Source of the DNA: JAJNBA01 sp963842295
GTDB taxonomy: Bacteria; Actinomycetota; UBA4738; HRBIN12
Direction: 5' to 3'
Length of the DNA: 64,000 nt
Assembly (NCBI GenBank): GCA_963842295.1
Contig: CAWJFY010000004.1
Coordinates: 62,001-126,000, forward strand
The notes under the pieces were generated by a model. The model saw nothing but the letters and a program-made list of their open reading frames with translations. It ran no database searches and was not told the origin of the DNA. Both the position numbers and the translations under genes were made by a program. Within the stretch, counting starts at the first letter, position 1. Every line of letters begins with the position of its first letter. Of the stretch, positions 8,497-16,165 are shown in pieces.

Positions 8497-9417
8497 TCAA
8501 TCGAGGAGGGCGTCCAGCTCCGCGAGGGTGGCGTGGTCCAGCTCGATGTCGCCCGCGGCGGCGTTCGCGCGCACGTGCGAGGGGTTCCGACTCCCGGCGA
8601 TCGCGGCGGTGACGCCGGGCTGGTGAACGTTCCAGGCGAGCGCGAGCTGCGACAACGTGCATCCGATCCGCTCCGCGACCGGGCGGAGCCGATCGACGAC
8701 CTCGAGCGACCGAGCCAGGTCCACGAAAGGTCCGTCGTCCTGCTTCTCGCCGCGCCAGTCGCCAGGGGGGAACCGCGTCTCGGCCGTGATCGCACCGGTC
8801 AAGAGCCCGAACGCCAGAGGGCCGTAGGTGACGACCCCGATCCCCTGCTCGCCGCACCATCGGATCAGCTCGGCATGGTCGCGCACCAGCATCGAGAACT
8901 CTGGCTGTAGCGAGTCCACGTGGCCGATCGCGAGACAGCGCTCGATCTGCTCGCGATCGAAGTTCGAGACGCCGATGGATCGAACCAGGCCGGCGTCCTG
9001 GAGCTCGATCATCGCCCCCCACGTGTCCTCGAGTGGTGTCCCGGAGGTATCCGGCCAATGGAGTTGGTAGACGTCGATACGATCGGTCCCGAGTCGGCCG
9101 AGACTCTTCTCACAAGCCTGCCGCACCTGAGCTGGCGCGAAGCCGCTCCCTTCTGGTTGCGGTGCAACCTTGCTCGCGACGACGACATCGTCTCGGCGAC
9201 CCGAGATCGCGCGGCCGACGAGCACCTCCGACACGCCGTCGCCGTACACCTCCGCGGTATCGATCCAATCGATCCCGGCGTCGATGCCGCTCCGGATGGC
9301 GTCGATCACCACCTCTTCCGACTCGTTGGGCCCCCACGCGGCGCCGCCCGCCTCCCAGGCGCCGTAGCCGACGACCGAGATCTCCGGACCACGTGCTCCG
9401 AGCTTCCGTCTCCGCAC
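8497..9417 (-). CDS. Aldo/keto reductase
   Basis: NAD(P)H-dependent oxidoreductase of 306 residues with a TIM-barrel layout. The aldo/keto reductase tetrad is visible as Asp and Tyr in DTAEVYGDG, Lys in VASKVAP and His in YQLHWPD. The C-terminal cofactor segment has IAGSRNPSHV. The GTG at 9417 follows TAGTTT by 7 bases and conserved sequence (KLGARGPEISVVGYG) begins just after it. Substrate is unknown; this subgroup acts on diverse aldehydes and ketones. Confidence 0.88.
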   Translation of the reverse strand: MRRRKLGARGPEISVVGYGAWEAGGAAWGPNESEEVVIDAIRSGIDAGIDWIDTAEVYGDGVSEVLVGRAISGRRDDVVVASKVAPQPEGSGFAPAQVRQACEKSLGRLGTDRIDVYQLHWPDTSGTPLEDTWGAMIELQDAGLVRSIGVSNFDREQIERCLAIGHVDSLQPEFSMLVRDHAELIRWCGEQGIGVVTYGPLAFGLLTGAITAETRFPPGDWRGEKQDDGPFVDLARSLEVVDRLRPVAERIGCTLSQLALAWNVHQPGVTAAIAGSRNPSHVRANAAAGDIELDHATLAELDALLD

Positions 9418-9424
9418 GCGGGAG

Positions 9425-9430
9425 AAACTA
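9425..9430 (-). promoter_or_regulatory. -10 hexamer, leaderless start at 9417
   Basis: TAGTTT, 7 bases, then GTG of the aldo/keto reductase. Confidence 0.55.
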
Positions 9431-9465
9431 TCAATCGAGGAGCCGTCACAGCCGGACCTGCGCAG

Positions 9466-9471
9466 TAGTGT
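9466..9471 (+). promoter_or_regulatory. -10 hexamer of korAB
   Basis: TAGTGT lies 10 bases before ATG 9482. A GTG at 9470 in the same frame falls inside the hexamer, which favours the ATG as the start. Confidence 0.5.
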
Positions 9472-9481
9472 GTTTGACGAG

Positions 9482-11317
9482 ATGAGCAAAGCCGTCAAGG
9501 AACGCGAACGGATCGTCGTGCGCTTCGCCGGCGACTCGGGAGACGGCATGCAGCTGACCGGCGACCGTTTCACCAGCGCGACGGCGGTGCTCGGGAACGA
9601 CCTCGCGACACTGCCGGACTTCCCGGCCGAGATCCGGGCTCCCGCCGGCACGGTGCACGGGGTCTCGGCCTTCCAGATCCAGTTCGCCTCCAGCGACATC
9701 ACCACGCCCGGCGACCACGCGGACGTGCTGATCGCGATGAACCCCGCGGCCCTCAAGGCCGACCTGCATACGGTGGCGAAGGGCGGGGTGCTCGTGCTGA
9801 ACGAGGACTCGTTCACCCCTCGCAACATCGAGAAGGCCGGCTACACCTCCGACCCGACGGAGGACGGAACGCTCGACGGCTACCAGGTCTACAAGGTGCC
9901 GATGACCTCGATCACCGTCCGGGCGACGGAAGACATCGGGATCGGGAAGAAGGAGGCCGAGCGGGCCAAGAACATGTTCGCCCTCGGCCTCGTGTCGTGG
10001 ATGTTCGGACGTCCCACGGAGACCACGCTCAACTGGCTGGAGAAGAAGTTCGGATCCCGCCAGGAGATCTTCGATGCGAACGTGGCGGCCTTCAAGGCCG
10101 GCTATCACTTCGGCGAGACGACGGAGCTGTTCGCCGAGTCCTACAAGGTGGAGGCGGCGCCGCAGGAGCCGGGGACCTACCGGAACGTCGCCGGCGCGAC
10201 CGCGCTCGCCTGGGGGCTCATCGCGGCATCCGAGCGGAGCGGGCTGCCGCTGTTCTACGCGAGCTACCCGATCACGCCGGCCTCCGAGCTCCTCCATGAG
10301 CTCTCCCGGCACAAGAACTTCGGCGTGATCACGATCCAGGCGGAGGACGAGATCGCCGCGGCAAACATCGCGCTGGGCGCGTCGTTCAGCGGCCAGCTCG
10401 CGGTGACGGGCACGAGCGGCCCCGGCGTCGACCTGAAGTCCGAGACGATGGGGCTGGCGGTGATCATGGAGCTGCCGATGATCATCGTCGACGTGCAGCG
10501 CGCCGGTCCATCGACAGGGATGCCGACCAAGACGGAGCAGGCTGACCTGTTGCTCGCGATGTACGGACGCCACGGGGAATCGCCACTCCCGATCGTGGCC
10601 GCGTCCACGCCGTCCGAGTGCTTCACGGCCGCGCTCGAGGCCGCTCGCATCGCCGTGCGGTACCGGACGCCCGTGATCCTCCTTTCCGACACGTTCATCG
10701 CGAACTCCTCGGAGCCGTGGTCGATCCCCGACGTCGAGAGCCTGCCGGAGATCGACCCCGCGTTCGCGTCGCCGAACGGGCCCGACTTCCTTCCCTACTC
10801 GCGCGACGAGAAGCTCGCGCGTCCCTGGGCGACCCCCGGGACCCCGGGTCTCGTCCATCGGATCGGCGGGCTCGAACGGCAGGACGGCACCGGGAACATC
10901 AGCTACGACGCCGCCAACCATGAGCTGATGACCAGGCTCCGACAGGCGAAGGTGGACGGGATCGCCGACGACATCCCGCCGCTCGACGTCGACGATCCGG
11001 ACGGGGACGCGGAGCTCCTGGTGCTGGGGTGGGGTTCCTCGCTGGGGACCATCACCGCATCCGTGGGTCGGGTCCGGGCCGATGGACGCAAGGTCGCGAC
11101 GGCCCATATGCGCCACCTGAACCCGTTCCCGGCGAACACCGGCGACGTGGTCCGGTCCTACCCGAAGGTGCTGATCCCCGAGATGAACATGGGCCAGCTC
11201 GCATCTCTCATCCGAGCCAAGTACCTGGTGGACGCGCAGTCCTACACGAAGGTGCAGGGCTTGCCGATCTTCGCGGAGGAGCTCGAACGCGAGATCACGA
11301 GGATGCTCGATGAGTGA
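9482..11317 (+). CDS. korA: 2-oxoacid:ferredoxin oxidoreductase, fused gamma-alpha subunit
   Basis: Large subunit of a 2-oxoglutarate (or related 2-oxoacid):ferredoxin oxidoreductase, 611 residues. The N-terminal gamma domain (GDSGDGMQLTGDRF) covers about residues 1-190. The alpha domain follows with the YPITPASELL thiamine-pyrimidine motif and a C-terminal transketolase-like domain. The enzyme oxidatively decarboxylates a 2-oxoacid to acyl-CoA with ferredoxin as acceptor, replacing or supplementing 2-oxoglutarate dehydrogenase in many actinobacteria. It overlaps korB by 8 bases. Substrate assignment rests on the two-subunit layout without delta or ferredoxin domains. Confidence 0.92.
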   Translation: MSKAVKERERIVVRFAGDSGDGMQLTGDRFTSATAVLGNDLATLPDFPAEIRAPAGTVHGVSAFQIQFASSDITTPGDHADVLIAMNPAALKADLHTVAKGGVLVLNEDSFTPRNIEKAGYTSDPTEDGTLDGYQVYKVPMTSITVRATEDIGIGKKEAERAKNMFALGLVSWMFGRPTETTLNWLEKKFGSRQEIFDANVAAFKAGYHFGETTELFAESYKVEAAPQEPGTYRNVAGATALAWGLIAASERSGLPLFYASYPITPASELLHELSRHKNFGVITIQAEDEIAAANIALGASFSGQLAVTGTSGPGVDLKSETMGLAVIMELPMIIVDVQRAGPSTGMPTKTEQADLLLAMYGRHGESPLPIVAASTPSECFTAALEAARIAVRYRTPVILLSDTFIANSSEPWSIPDVESLPEIDPAFASPNGPDFLPYSRDEKLARPWATPGTPGLVHRIGGLERQDGTGNISYDAANHELMTRLRQAKVDGIADDIPPLDVDDPDGDAELLVLGWGSSLGTITASVGRVRADGRKVATAHMRHLNPFPANTGDVVRSYPKVLIPEMNMGQLASLIRAKYLVDAQSYTKVQGLPIFAEELEREITRMLDE

Positions 11318-12350
11318 CGTGATGGCGAGCGGGGGTGCCGCGCCCGGGGAGACGACCCTCACGAAGAAGGACTTCACCTCCGACCAGGAGCCGCGCTGGT
11401 GCCCCGGCTGTGGGGACTACGCGATCCTGTCGGCCGTCCAGGGGTTCATGCCGGAGCTCGGCATCGAACCGCACAAGACCGTGTTCGTCTCCGGCATCGG
11501 GTGCAGCGGCCGGTTCACCTACTACATGGACACGTACGGGATGCACGGGATCCACGGCCGCGCGCCGGCCCTCGCGACCGGGATCGCGGTCGCGAATCCC
11601 GAGCTTTCCGTGTGGGTGGTCACCGGCGACGGCGACGGGCTCTCGATCGGTGGCAACCATCTGATCCATGCGCTTCGGCGGAACGTGGACATCAAGATCC
11701 TGCTGTTCAACAACCAGATCTACGGGCTGACGAAGGGCCAGTACTCGCCGACGTCGGAGGAGGGCAAGGTGACGAAGTCGACCCCGTTCGGGTCGGTCGA
11801 TCACCCGTTCAACCCGATCGCGCTCGCCCTCGGCGTGGAGGCGACCTTCGTCGCCCGGACGCTCGATAACGACCGCCAGCACCTGACCGAGGTCCTCCGC
11901 CGAGCCGCCCAGCACAAGGGGACCGCGTTCATCGAGATCTATCAGAACTGCAACGTGTTCAACGACGGAGCGTTCGATCTCTTGCGCGAGAAGGCGCAGG
12001 GGAAGCACAACCAGATCCGGTTGGAGCACGGCGAGCCGATCACGTTCGACGAGGGCAACCGGTGCGTGCGCGTCGGAGAGAACGGCCGCTACGAGATCGC
12101 AGCCACGGCGGAGACGGACCCGGAGCGCATCGTCGTGCACGACGCGCACGGACGTCCGTCGCTTCCGTTCGCACTCGCACACCTCGCGAAAGGGCCCGAC
12201 GAGCCATCGTGCATCGGCGTCTTCCACGAGGTCGAGCGTCCGGTGTACGGCCAGGCGATCCAGCACCAGCTGCAGGCCGCGACCGAACGCCTGGGCGGAG
12301 GCGACCTGGGGAAGCTCCTTCGCTCCGGCGATACCTGGACGGTGGAGTAG
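11310..12350 (+). CDS. korB: 2-oxoacid:ferredoxin oxidoreductase, beta subunit
   Basis: Catalytic beta subunit of 346 residues binding thiamine diphosphate and one [4Fe-4S] cluster. Visible are WCPGCGDYAIL (cluster cysteines), GIGCSGRFTYY, and the GDGDGLSIGGNH diphosphate/Mg motif followed by NNQIYGLTKGQ. Its first codons overlap korA, so the subunits are co-translated. The last about 80 residues form the usual C-terminal tail for the two-subunit class. Confidence 0.93.
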   Translation: MSDVMASGGAAPGETTLTKKDFTSDQEPRWCPGCGDYAILSAVQGFMPELGIEPHKTVFVSGIGCSGRFTYYMDTYGMHGIHGRAPALATGIAVANPELSVWVVTGDGDGLSIGGNHLIHALRRNVDIKILLFNNQIYGLTKGQYSPTSEEGKVTKSTPFGSVDHPFNPIALALGVEATFVARTLDNDRQHLTEVLRRAAQHKGTAFIEIYQNCNVFNDGAFDLLREKAQGKHNQIRLEHGEPITFDEGNRCVRVGENGRYEIAATAETDPERIVVHDAHGRPSLPFALAHLAKGPDEPSCIGVFHEVERPVYGQAIQHQLQAATERLGGGDLGKLLRSGDTWTVE

Positions 12351-12351
12351 C

Positions 12352-12370
12352 CCGCCGGCCCGGTCGGCGG
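12352..12370. terminator. Possible bidirectional hairpin between convergent genes
   Basis: A CCGCCG / CGGCGG inverted repeat with a 7-base loop fills most of the 33 bases between the korB stop and the cysteine desulfurase stop. There is no T-run, so it is only a weak terminator candidate. Confidence 0.3.
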
Positions 12371-12383
12371 AGGCGCGCGGATC

Positions 12384-13571
12384 TCAAGCGTCGCCCGGAG
12401 GGCTGTACCGCGCCAGCGCATCGGAGGACACGGTCTCCATCCGTTGGAGCTCGCGCACCGTGTCCGAGAGCACATCCAGCAGCGCTTCGAGGTGATCCAT
12501 GGTCACGCCCTCTCCGAGGCTCACCCGGAACCCGGTGGTTCCCGGGAAACCGATCTGCTCGAGGACCGGAGAAGGGTCTTCCGGCCGACCGCTACAGAGC
12601 GAACCTGCGCCCAGCCGGAAGCCGCGGTCGTCGAGCGTCATCATCAGCGTCGCCGGATCGAGTCCGGCGACGCTGAAGCCCACAAGGTGCGGCGTACGGT
12701 GGGTGGGGTGCCCGTGGACCGTGGCGCCCGGGACCTCGGTCGCGATGCGATCCCTGAGCGCGGCGGTGAGCGACCATCGTGCAGCCGCCCGGTCGGCCAT
12801 CGTGGGGAGGGACGCGGTGAGGGCCGCCGCCATCCCCGCGATCCCGGGGGTGTTCTCCATCCCCGAGCGGCGCTTCCGCTCGCGGTCGTCGCCGCACGGG
12901 TAGGCGGTGATCGCCAGGCCCCGGCGCACGTAGAGGGCTCCGACGCCGGGTGGTCCTCCGAACTTGTGGGCCGAGAGCGACAGGAGATCGACGCCCAGCG
13001 CCGGCGCGTCGACGGGGAGCCGCCCCACGGTCTGGCACGCGTCCGTGTGGAAGCGGACGCCTGCCTCGTGCGCGAGGCGGGCGGCCTCGGCGACCTGCTG
13101 GATCGTTCCGATCTCGTGGTTCGCGTGCTGGACGGAGGCGATGAGCGTGCCCGGTGTCCTCATTTCCACTCCGAACCGGTCCAGATCGACCCGTCCGTAC
13201 GGGTCGACGGGGATCGTCACGACCTCGAATCCGTCGGACTCCAGGGCGTGGGCCACGCCGCCGACCGCGGGGTGCTCGACGGCCCCGAGGACGATCCTGG
13301 TGCCGAGCTCGCGGATGGCTCGCACGCCGCCCCAGATCGCGAGCGCGATCGACTCGGTGCCGCCGGAGGTGAAGACGATCTCGTCGGGCTGGGCGCCGAT
13401 CGCGCCGGCCACCTGCTCGCGAGCCTCATCCAGCAGCGCGCGGGCCGACCTTCCCGGTTCGTGGATGTGGAGCGGGTCGCCGTACAACTCGAGGGACGCG
13501 ACGATCGCCTCACGCGCCTCGGGGACCAGGGGAGTGCCCGAAGCGGAATCGAGGTAGATGTCGGCTACCAT
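12384..13571 (-). CDS. Cysteine desulfurase (NifS/IscS family)
   Basis: PLP enzyme of 395 residues that removes sulfur from cysteine for Fe-S cluster or thio-cofactor synthesis. The Schiff-base lysine is in LSAHKFGGPPGVG, the catalytic-face histidine is in ANHEIGTIQ, and the active cysteine loop is SLCSGRPEDPS. The ATG at 13571 is 9 bases after TACGCT and begins directly with the conserved YLDSASGTP; the frame stays open about 9 codons further. It lies downstream of the aquaporin gene on the same strand but has its own promoter. Partner scaffold genes are not next to it. Confidence 0.88.
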   Translation of the reverse strand: MVADIYLDSASGTPLVPEAREAIVASLELYGDPLHIHEPGRSARALLDEAREQVAGAIGAQPDEIVFTSGGTESIALAIWGGVRAIRELGTRIVLGAVEHPAVGGVAHALESDGFEVVTIPVDPYGRVDLDRFGVEMRTPGTLIASVQHANHEIGTIQQVAEAARLAHEAGVRFHTDACQTVGRLPVDAPALGVDLLSLSAHKFGGPPGVGALYVRRGLAITAYPCGDDRERKRRSGMENTPGIAGMAAALTASLPTMADRAAARWSLTAALRDRIATEVPGATVHGHPTHRTPHLVGFSVAGLDPATLMMTLDDRGFRLGAGSLCSGRPEDPSPVLEQIGFPGTTGFRVSLGEGVTMDHLEALLDVLSDTVRELQRMETVSSDALARYSPPGDA

Positions 13572-13580
13572 CGCCGCCTC

Positions 13581-13586
13581 AGCGTA
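13581..13586 (-). promoter_or_regulatory. -10 hexamer, leaderless start at 13571
   Basis: TACGCT, 9 bases, then ATG of the cysteine desulfurase. Confidence 0.5.
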
Positions 13587-13604
13587 CCCGTCGGTCACCC
13601 CGGA

Positions 13605-14297
13605 CTACGGTGTCGCCGGCTCCTTCCCGCGGAGGAACACCGAGGTGTACAGGACGCCGGCGATGATCCCTCCGGCGATCGGACCGACGATCCAGACGAC
13701 GGCATCGTCCCAGAGCCCACCGACGAGCGCCGGGCCGAACCACCGCGCCGGGTTCATCGCGGCGCCGGTGAACGGTCCGAACGCCATGATGTCGAACGCG
13801 ATCACCAGCCCGATCGTGAAGCCCGCGGTCTTGTTCCATGGTCCTCGGTCGTCCACGGCGGTCCCGAAGACCGCGAACACGAGGAAGAACGTGAGGATCG
13901 CTTCGATGACGATGCCTCGGCCGACCGCGACATCCGGCCCGAGGGCAGGGGCGCCCGCTCCGCCCGCATCGAAGAGGTCGCCGCCGACCGCGTAGCGAAC
14001 GAGGAGGGCGCCGACGACGGCGCCGAGCAGCTGCGCCACGATCAGGACGGCACCGCGCTGGGTGGAGATCTTCCCGGCCGTCCAGAGGGCGATCGTGACC
14101 GCGGGATTCACCAACCCTCCGGAGATGTGGCCGGTCACGGACACCATGATCGCGAGCACGAGGCCGTGCGCGAGCGCCACGCCCACGAGGTCGAGCTGCC
14201 CAGTCCCGGTCGCGAGGATCGCCGCCCCTGCACCCACGAAGATCAGCGCGAAGGTCGCCACGAACTCCGCGACCGCGGCCTTCCCCAGACTCTCCAT
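13605..14297 (-). CDS. Aquaporin / major intrinsic protein channel
   Basis: Six-helix channel of 230 residues with two half-helix NPA boxes, GGLVNPAVTIALW in the first half and GAAMNPARWFGPALVGG in the second. The arginine after the second NPA is the expected selectivity-filter residue. Passive channel for water and possibly small solutes; the sequence does not settle whether glycerol passes. AAGGAGG 6 to 8 bases before the ATG is a strong ribosome-binding site, so this gene has a normal leader (about 130 bases, TAGGCT at 14432-14437). Confidence 0.9.
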   Translation of the reverse strand: MESLGKAAVAEFVATFALIFVGAGAAILATGTGQLDLVGVALAHGLVLAIMVSVTGHISGGLVNPAVTIALWTAGKISTQRGAVLIVAQLLGAVVGALLVRYAVGGDLFDAGGAGAPALGPDVAVGRGIVIEAILTFFLVFAVFGTAVDDRGPWNKTAGFTIGLVIAFDIMAFGPFTGAAMNPARWFGPALVGGLWDDAVVWIVGPIAGGIIAGVLYTSVFLRGKEPATP

Positions 14298-14421
14298 CCG
14301 ACGCCTCCTTGGCCGATGTCTCCCTGGCCGTTCCTCTGGCCGTCCCTTCCCGGGCTGTCTCGCGACGCCATCGGGGTCCCCGGCTCGGAAACCATCGAGA
14401 GAAGCGGCCGCCGTCGCGCCA

Positions 14422-14444
14422 GGCGGGCCCGAGCCTAGCCCGCC
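14422..14444. repeat. Hairpin over the aquaporin promoter
   Basis: Perfect 7-base inverted repeat GGCGGGC / GCCCGCC with a 9-base loop. On the minus strand it encloses TAGGCT (14432-14437), the likely -10 of the aquaporin gene, so it could be an operator. No T-run follows. Confidence 0.3.
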
Positions 14445-14486
14445 TTGCGCGGTCGTTCAAAGACCGAGCGGCGGCGCGGAAGCGAG

Positions 14487-14492
14487 TAGCAT
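14487..14492 (+). promoter_or_regulatory. -10 hexamer, leaderless start at 14500
   Basis: TAGCAT, 7 bases, then GTG of the receiver-like gene. Confidence 0.55.
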
Positions 14493-14499
14493 CGCGAGC

Positions 14500-14886
14500 G
14501 TGGACGTGCTGCTGGTGTCGCCGAACGAGCGCTCACGCCAGCTGATGGCGCTCACCGTTCGGAGCATCGAGCGCAGGCTCGGTCAGGAGCTTCGCTTCCG
14601 CGCCGCCCGCGACGGGGAGCTGGGGATCAACGCGGCGCTCCGGGATCGTCCGGACGTGATCGTCGCCGATGAGATCATGTCGCGCGAGGGAGCCTTCGGG
14701 CTCGCCAGGACGCTCCGGGACGATGCGGAGCCGTACGCCGGCGTCATCGTGATCCTGCTGGAGCGCAAGCACGATTCGTGGCTTGCCAAGTGGTCGGGCG
14801 CCGATGCGTGGTTCGTCAAGCCCGTGGACCCGTTCGAGCTGGCCGACCGGCTGCTCGATCTCGTGACCGAGAAGGAGAGCGCGTGA
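14500..14886 (+). CDS. Receiver-like (CheY-fold) protein with degenerate acidic pocket
   Basis: Single-domain protein of 128 residues that reads like a response-regulator receiver without an output domain. The strand-3 aspartate is present (VIVADEIMS) and the strand-5 lysine-proline is present (WFVKPVDPF). The N-terminal acidic pair that normally holds Mg is replaced by Ser-Pro in LLVSPNERS. Phosphorylation is therefore doubtful. It starts a tightly packed operon: the next gene overlaps by 4 bases (GTGA) and three more follow within a few bases. No sensor kinase is adjacent. Confidence 0.7.
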   Translation: MDVLLVSPNERSRQLMALTVRSIERRLGQELRFRAARDGELGINAALRDRPDVIVADEIMSREGAFGLARTLRDDAEPYAGVIVILLERKHDSWLAKWSGADAWFVKPVDPFELADRLLDLVTEKESA

Positions 14887-15170
14887 AGATCAAGGGGACC
14901 TGCAAGCGGGACGGCCGGGAGTTCTTCGCGGAGCAGGTCGTGGACCTGGGCGGAGAGTGCCCGTGGGACGGCGAACCGTTCAATGCCGATTACGCGGCCG
15001 TGTTGGTGGAGTCGCTGCGCGAAGCGGAGCGACTCGGATCGGGGCTCGAGCGAGCGCTCGAGCGGGTGGCGTCCCTGCATCCCGCGTTCACCCTGGACGA
15101 GGACAGTGTGCTGGGGGAGCTGAAGAACCAGCTCGGACGGCTCCATCGCGACCTCGTCCGCCAGGGCTGA
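14883..15170 (+). CDS. Small uncharacterised protein, cysteine-containing
   Basis: Protein of 95 residues that I do not recognise. The N-terminal third has two spaced cysteines, each followed by a (K)RDG or PWDG turn (GTCKRDG and GECPWDG), suggesting a minimal zinc- or metal-binding knuckle. The rest is a predicted amphipathic helix (residues about 40-95). GTG 14883 overlaps the stop of the receiver-like gene by 4 bases, so the two are translationally coupled and may act together. Confidence 0.65.
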   Translation: MKIKGTCKRDGREFFAEQVVDLGGECPWDGEPFNADYAAVLVESLREAERLGSGLERALERVASLHPAFTLDEDSVLGELKNQLGRLHRDLVRQG

Positions 15171-15177
15171 CGGAGAA

Positions 15178-15396
15178 GTGATCGCAGTGTCGTCGGTCGA
15201 GAACGGCTTCGGCGTCGAGGTCCGGGGTGGTGAGGGGACTTGGCGAGTCGCGATCCTCGCCCCGGAAGGCGACGTGGTGGCGGAGCGGGCGTGCCATGAC
15301 GGAGTGGAGGCGCGGACGTACGCGTCCACGGTGCGCCAGCACATCCACTGGCTCTCACCCGAGAAGTTCCGTGAGTACTATCGGATCGAGGGATAG
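15178..15396 (+). CDS. Small uncharacterised protein
   Basis: Protein of 72 residues in the operon begun at 14500, starting 7 bases after the previous stop. It has one cysteine, is mainly beta-strand-like at the N-terminus (GFGVEVRGGEGTWRVAIL) and ends in HWLSPEKFREYYRIEG. No family assignment. The ORF is supported by operon spacing and codon use like its neighbours rather than by homology. Confidence 0.55.
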   Translation: MIAVSSVENGFGVEVRGGEGTWRVAILAPEGDVVAERACHDGVEARTYASTVRQHIHWLSPEKFREYYRIEG

Positions 15397-15403
15397 ACGG
15401 ACG

Positions 15404-15511
15404 ATGGGCTTCAACGCGATGCAGCCGGGGAAGGTCAAGAAGGCGGACCTCATCATCGCCGGCGTGGCGCTGCTCGTGATCGTCGGACTCGTCCTGTGGG
15501 CGGTGCTGTGA
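15404..15511 (+). CDS. Very small single-pass membrane protein
   Basis: Predicted 35-residue protein: a short polar N-terminus with two adjacent lysines (KVKK) followed by about 18 hydrophobic residues (IIAGVALLVIVGLVLWAV). The lysine patch predicts the N-terminus inside. Its stop overlaps the GTG of the next gene by 3 bases, an arrangement that supports it being translated. No function can be assigned. Confidence 0.5.
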   Translation: MGFNAMQPGKVKKADLIIAGVALLVIVGLVLWAVL

Positions 15512-15861
15512 TCGATGCGCGTCCGCTCGGCGACCTCGACTTCTGCTACCTGACCACCACCGGTCGCCACACCGGGACTCCGCACCGGATCGAGATCTGG
15601 TTCGCACTCGGCGACGGGGTCGCCTACATCCTCTCGGGCGGTGGCGATCGCTCGGACTGGGTCAGGAACCTGATGATCTCGCCGGAGGTCGTCCTCGAGA
15701 TCGGCGACGAGAGACGGACGACCACGGCCCGGGTCGTGACCGATCCGGCCGAAGGCGAGATGGCGCGGCGGCTCGTTCTCGAGAAGTATCGGCCGCGCGA
15801 CGACGGGGACCTGAGCGATTGGGGTCGCACCTCGCTCCCGATCGCCGTCGACTGGAGCTGA
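15508..15861 (+). CDS. Deazaflavin-dependent nitroreductase-family protein
   Basis: Split-barrel protein of 117 residues with the signature of the F420/deazaflavin-dependent nitroreductase (DUF385, Ddn-like) family: TTTGRHTGTPHRIEIWF near the N-terminus, then GGGDRSDWVRNL and a strand with SPEVVLEIG. Members bind F420 or flavin and reduce diverse substrates, or sometimes bind haem or fatty acids. GTG 15508 overlaps the previous stop. Together with the LLM protein at 30048 it suggests F420 use, though no F420 biosynthesis gene is in the window. Confidence 0.72.
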   Translation: MIDARPLGDLDFCYLTTTGRHTGTPHRIEIWFALGDGVAYILSGGGDRSDWVRNLMISPEVVLEIGDERRTTTARVVTDPAEGEMARRLVLEKYRPRDDGDLSDWGRTSLPIAVDWS

Positions 15862-15873
15862 GAGCTCGCCCGT

Positions 15874-16161
15874 CTAGCTCTCTTCGAAGCCGATCGAGAA
15901 CATCCGCTCCAGGTCGTGCTTCGAGTACACCTGGAACGCGATCAGCGTCTCGGTCCGCTCGACCCCCTCGACCTTCGAGATCCCTCCCGGGATCACCTTG
16001 GCCAGATCGTCGTGCTCGCCGACGCGCACGATCGCGACGAGGTCGAACTCTCCGGCGACGGAGTAGACCTCGGACACGCCGCCGATCTCGGCGATCGCCT
16101 GGGCAGCTTCACCGATCTCGTCGATCTCGCACTGGATGAGGACGACGGCGTGGACGGTCAT
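15874..16161 (-). CDS. Stand-alone Lrp/AsnC ligand-binding (RAM) domain protein
   Basis: Protein of 95 residues consisting only of the ligand-binding alpha-beta sandwich of Lrp/AsnC regulators, without the DNA-binding helix-turn-helix. Residues begin AVVLIQCEID and include VYSVAGEFDLVAIVRV, the glycine-containing effector loop. Such proteins form octamers and may sense amino acids or modulate full-length Lrp proteins. It starts 4 bases after the thiolase stop on the same strand and so is the second gene of that operon. Confidence 0.82.
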   Translation of the reverse strand: MTVHAVVLIQCEIDEIGEAAQAIAEIGGVSEVYSVAGEFDLVAIVRVGEHDDLAKVIPGGISKVEGVERTETLIAFQVYSKHDLERMFSIGFEES

Positions 16162-16165
16162 CGCG

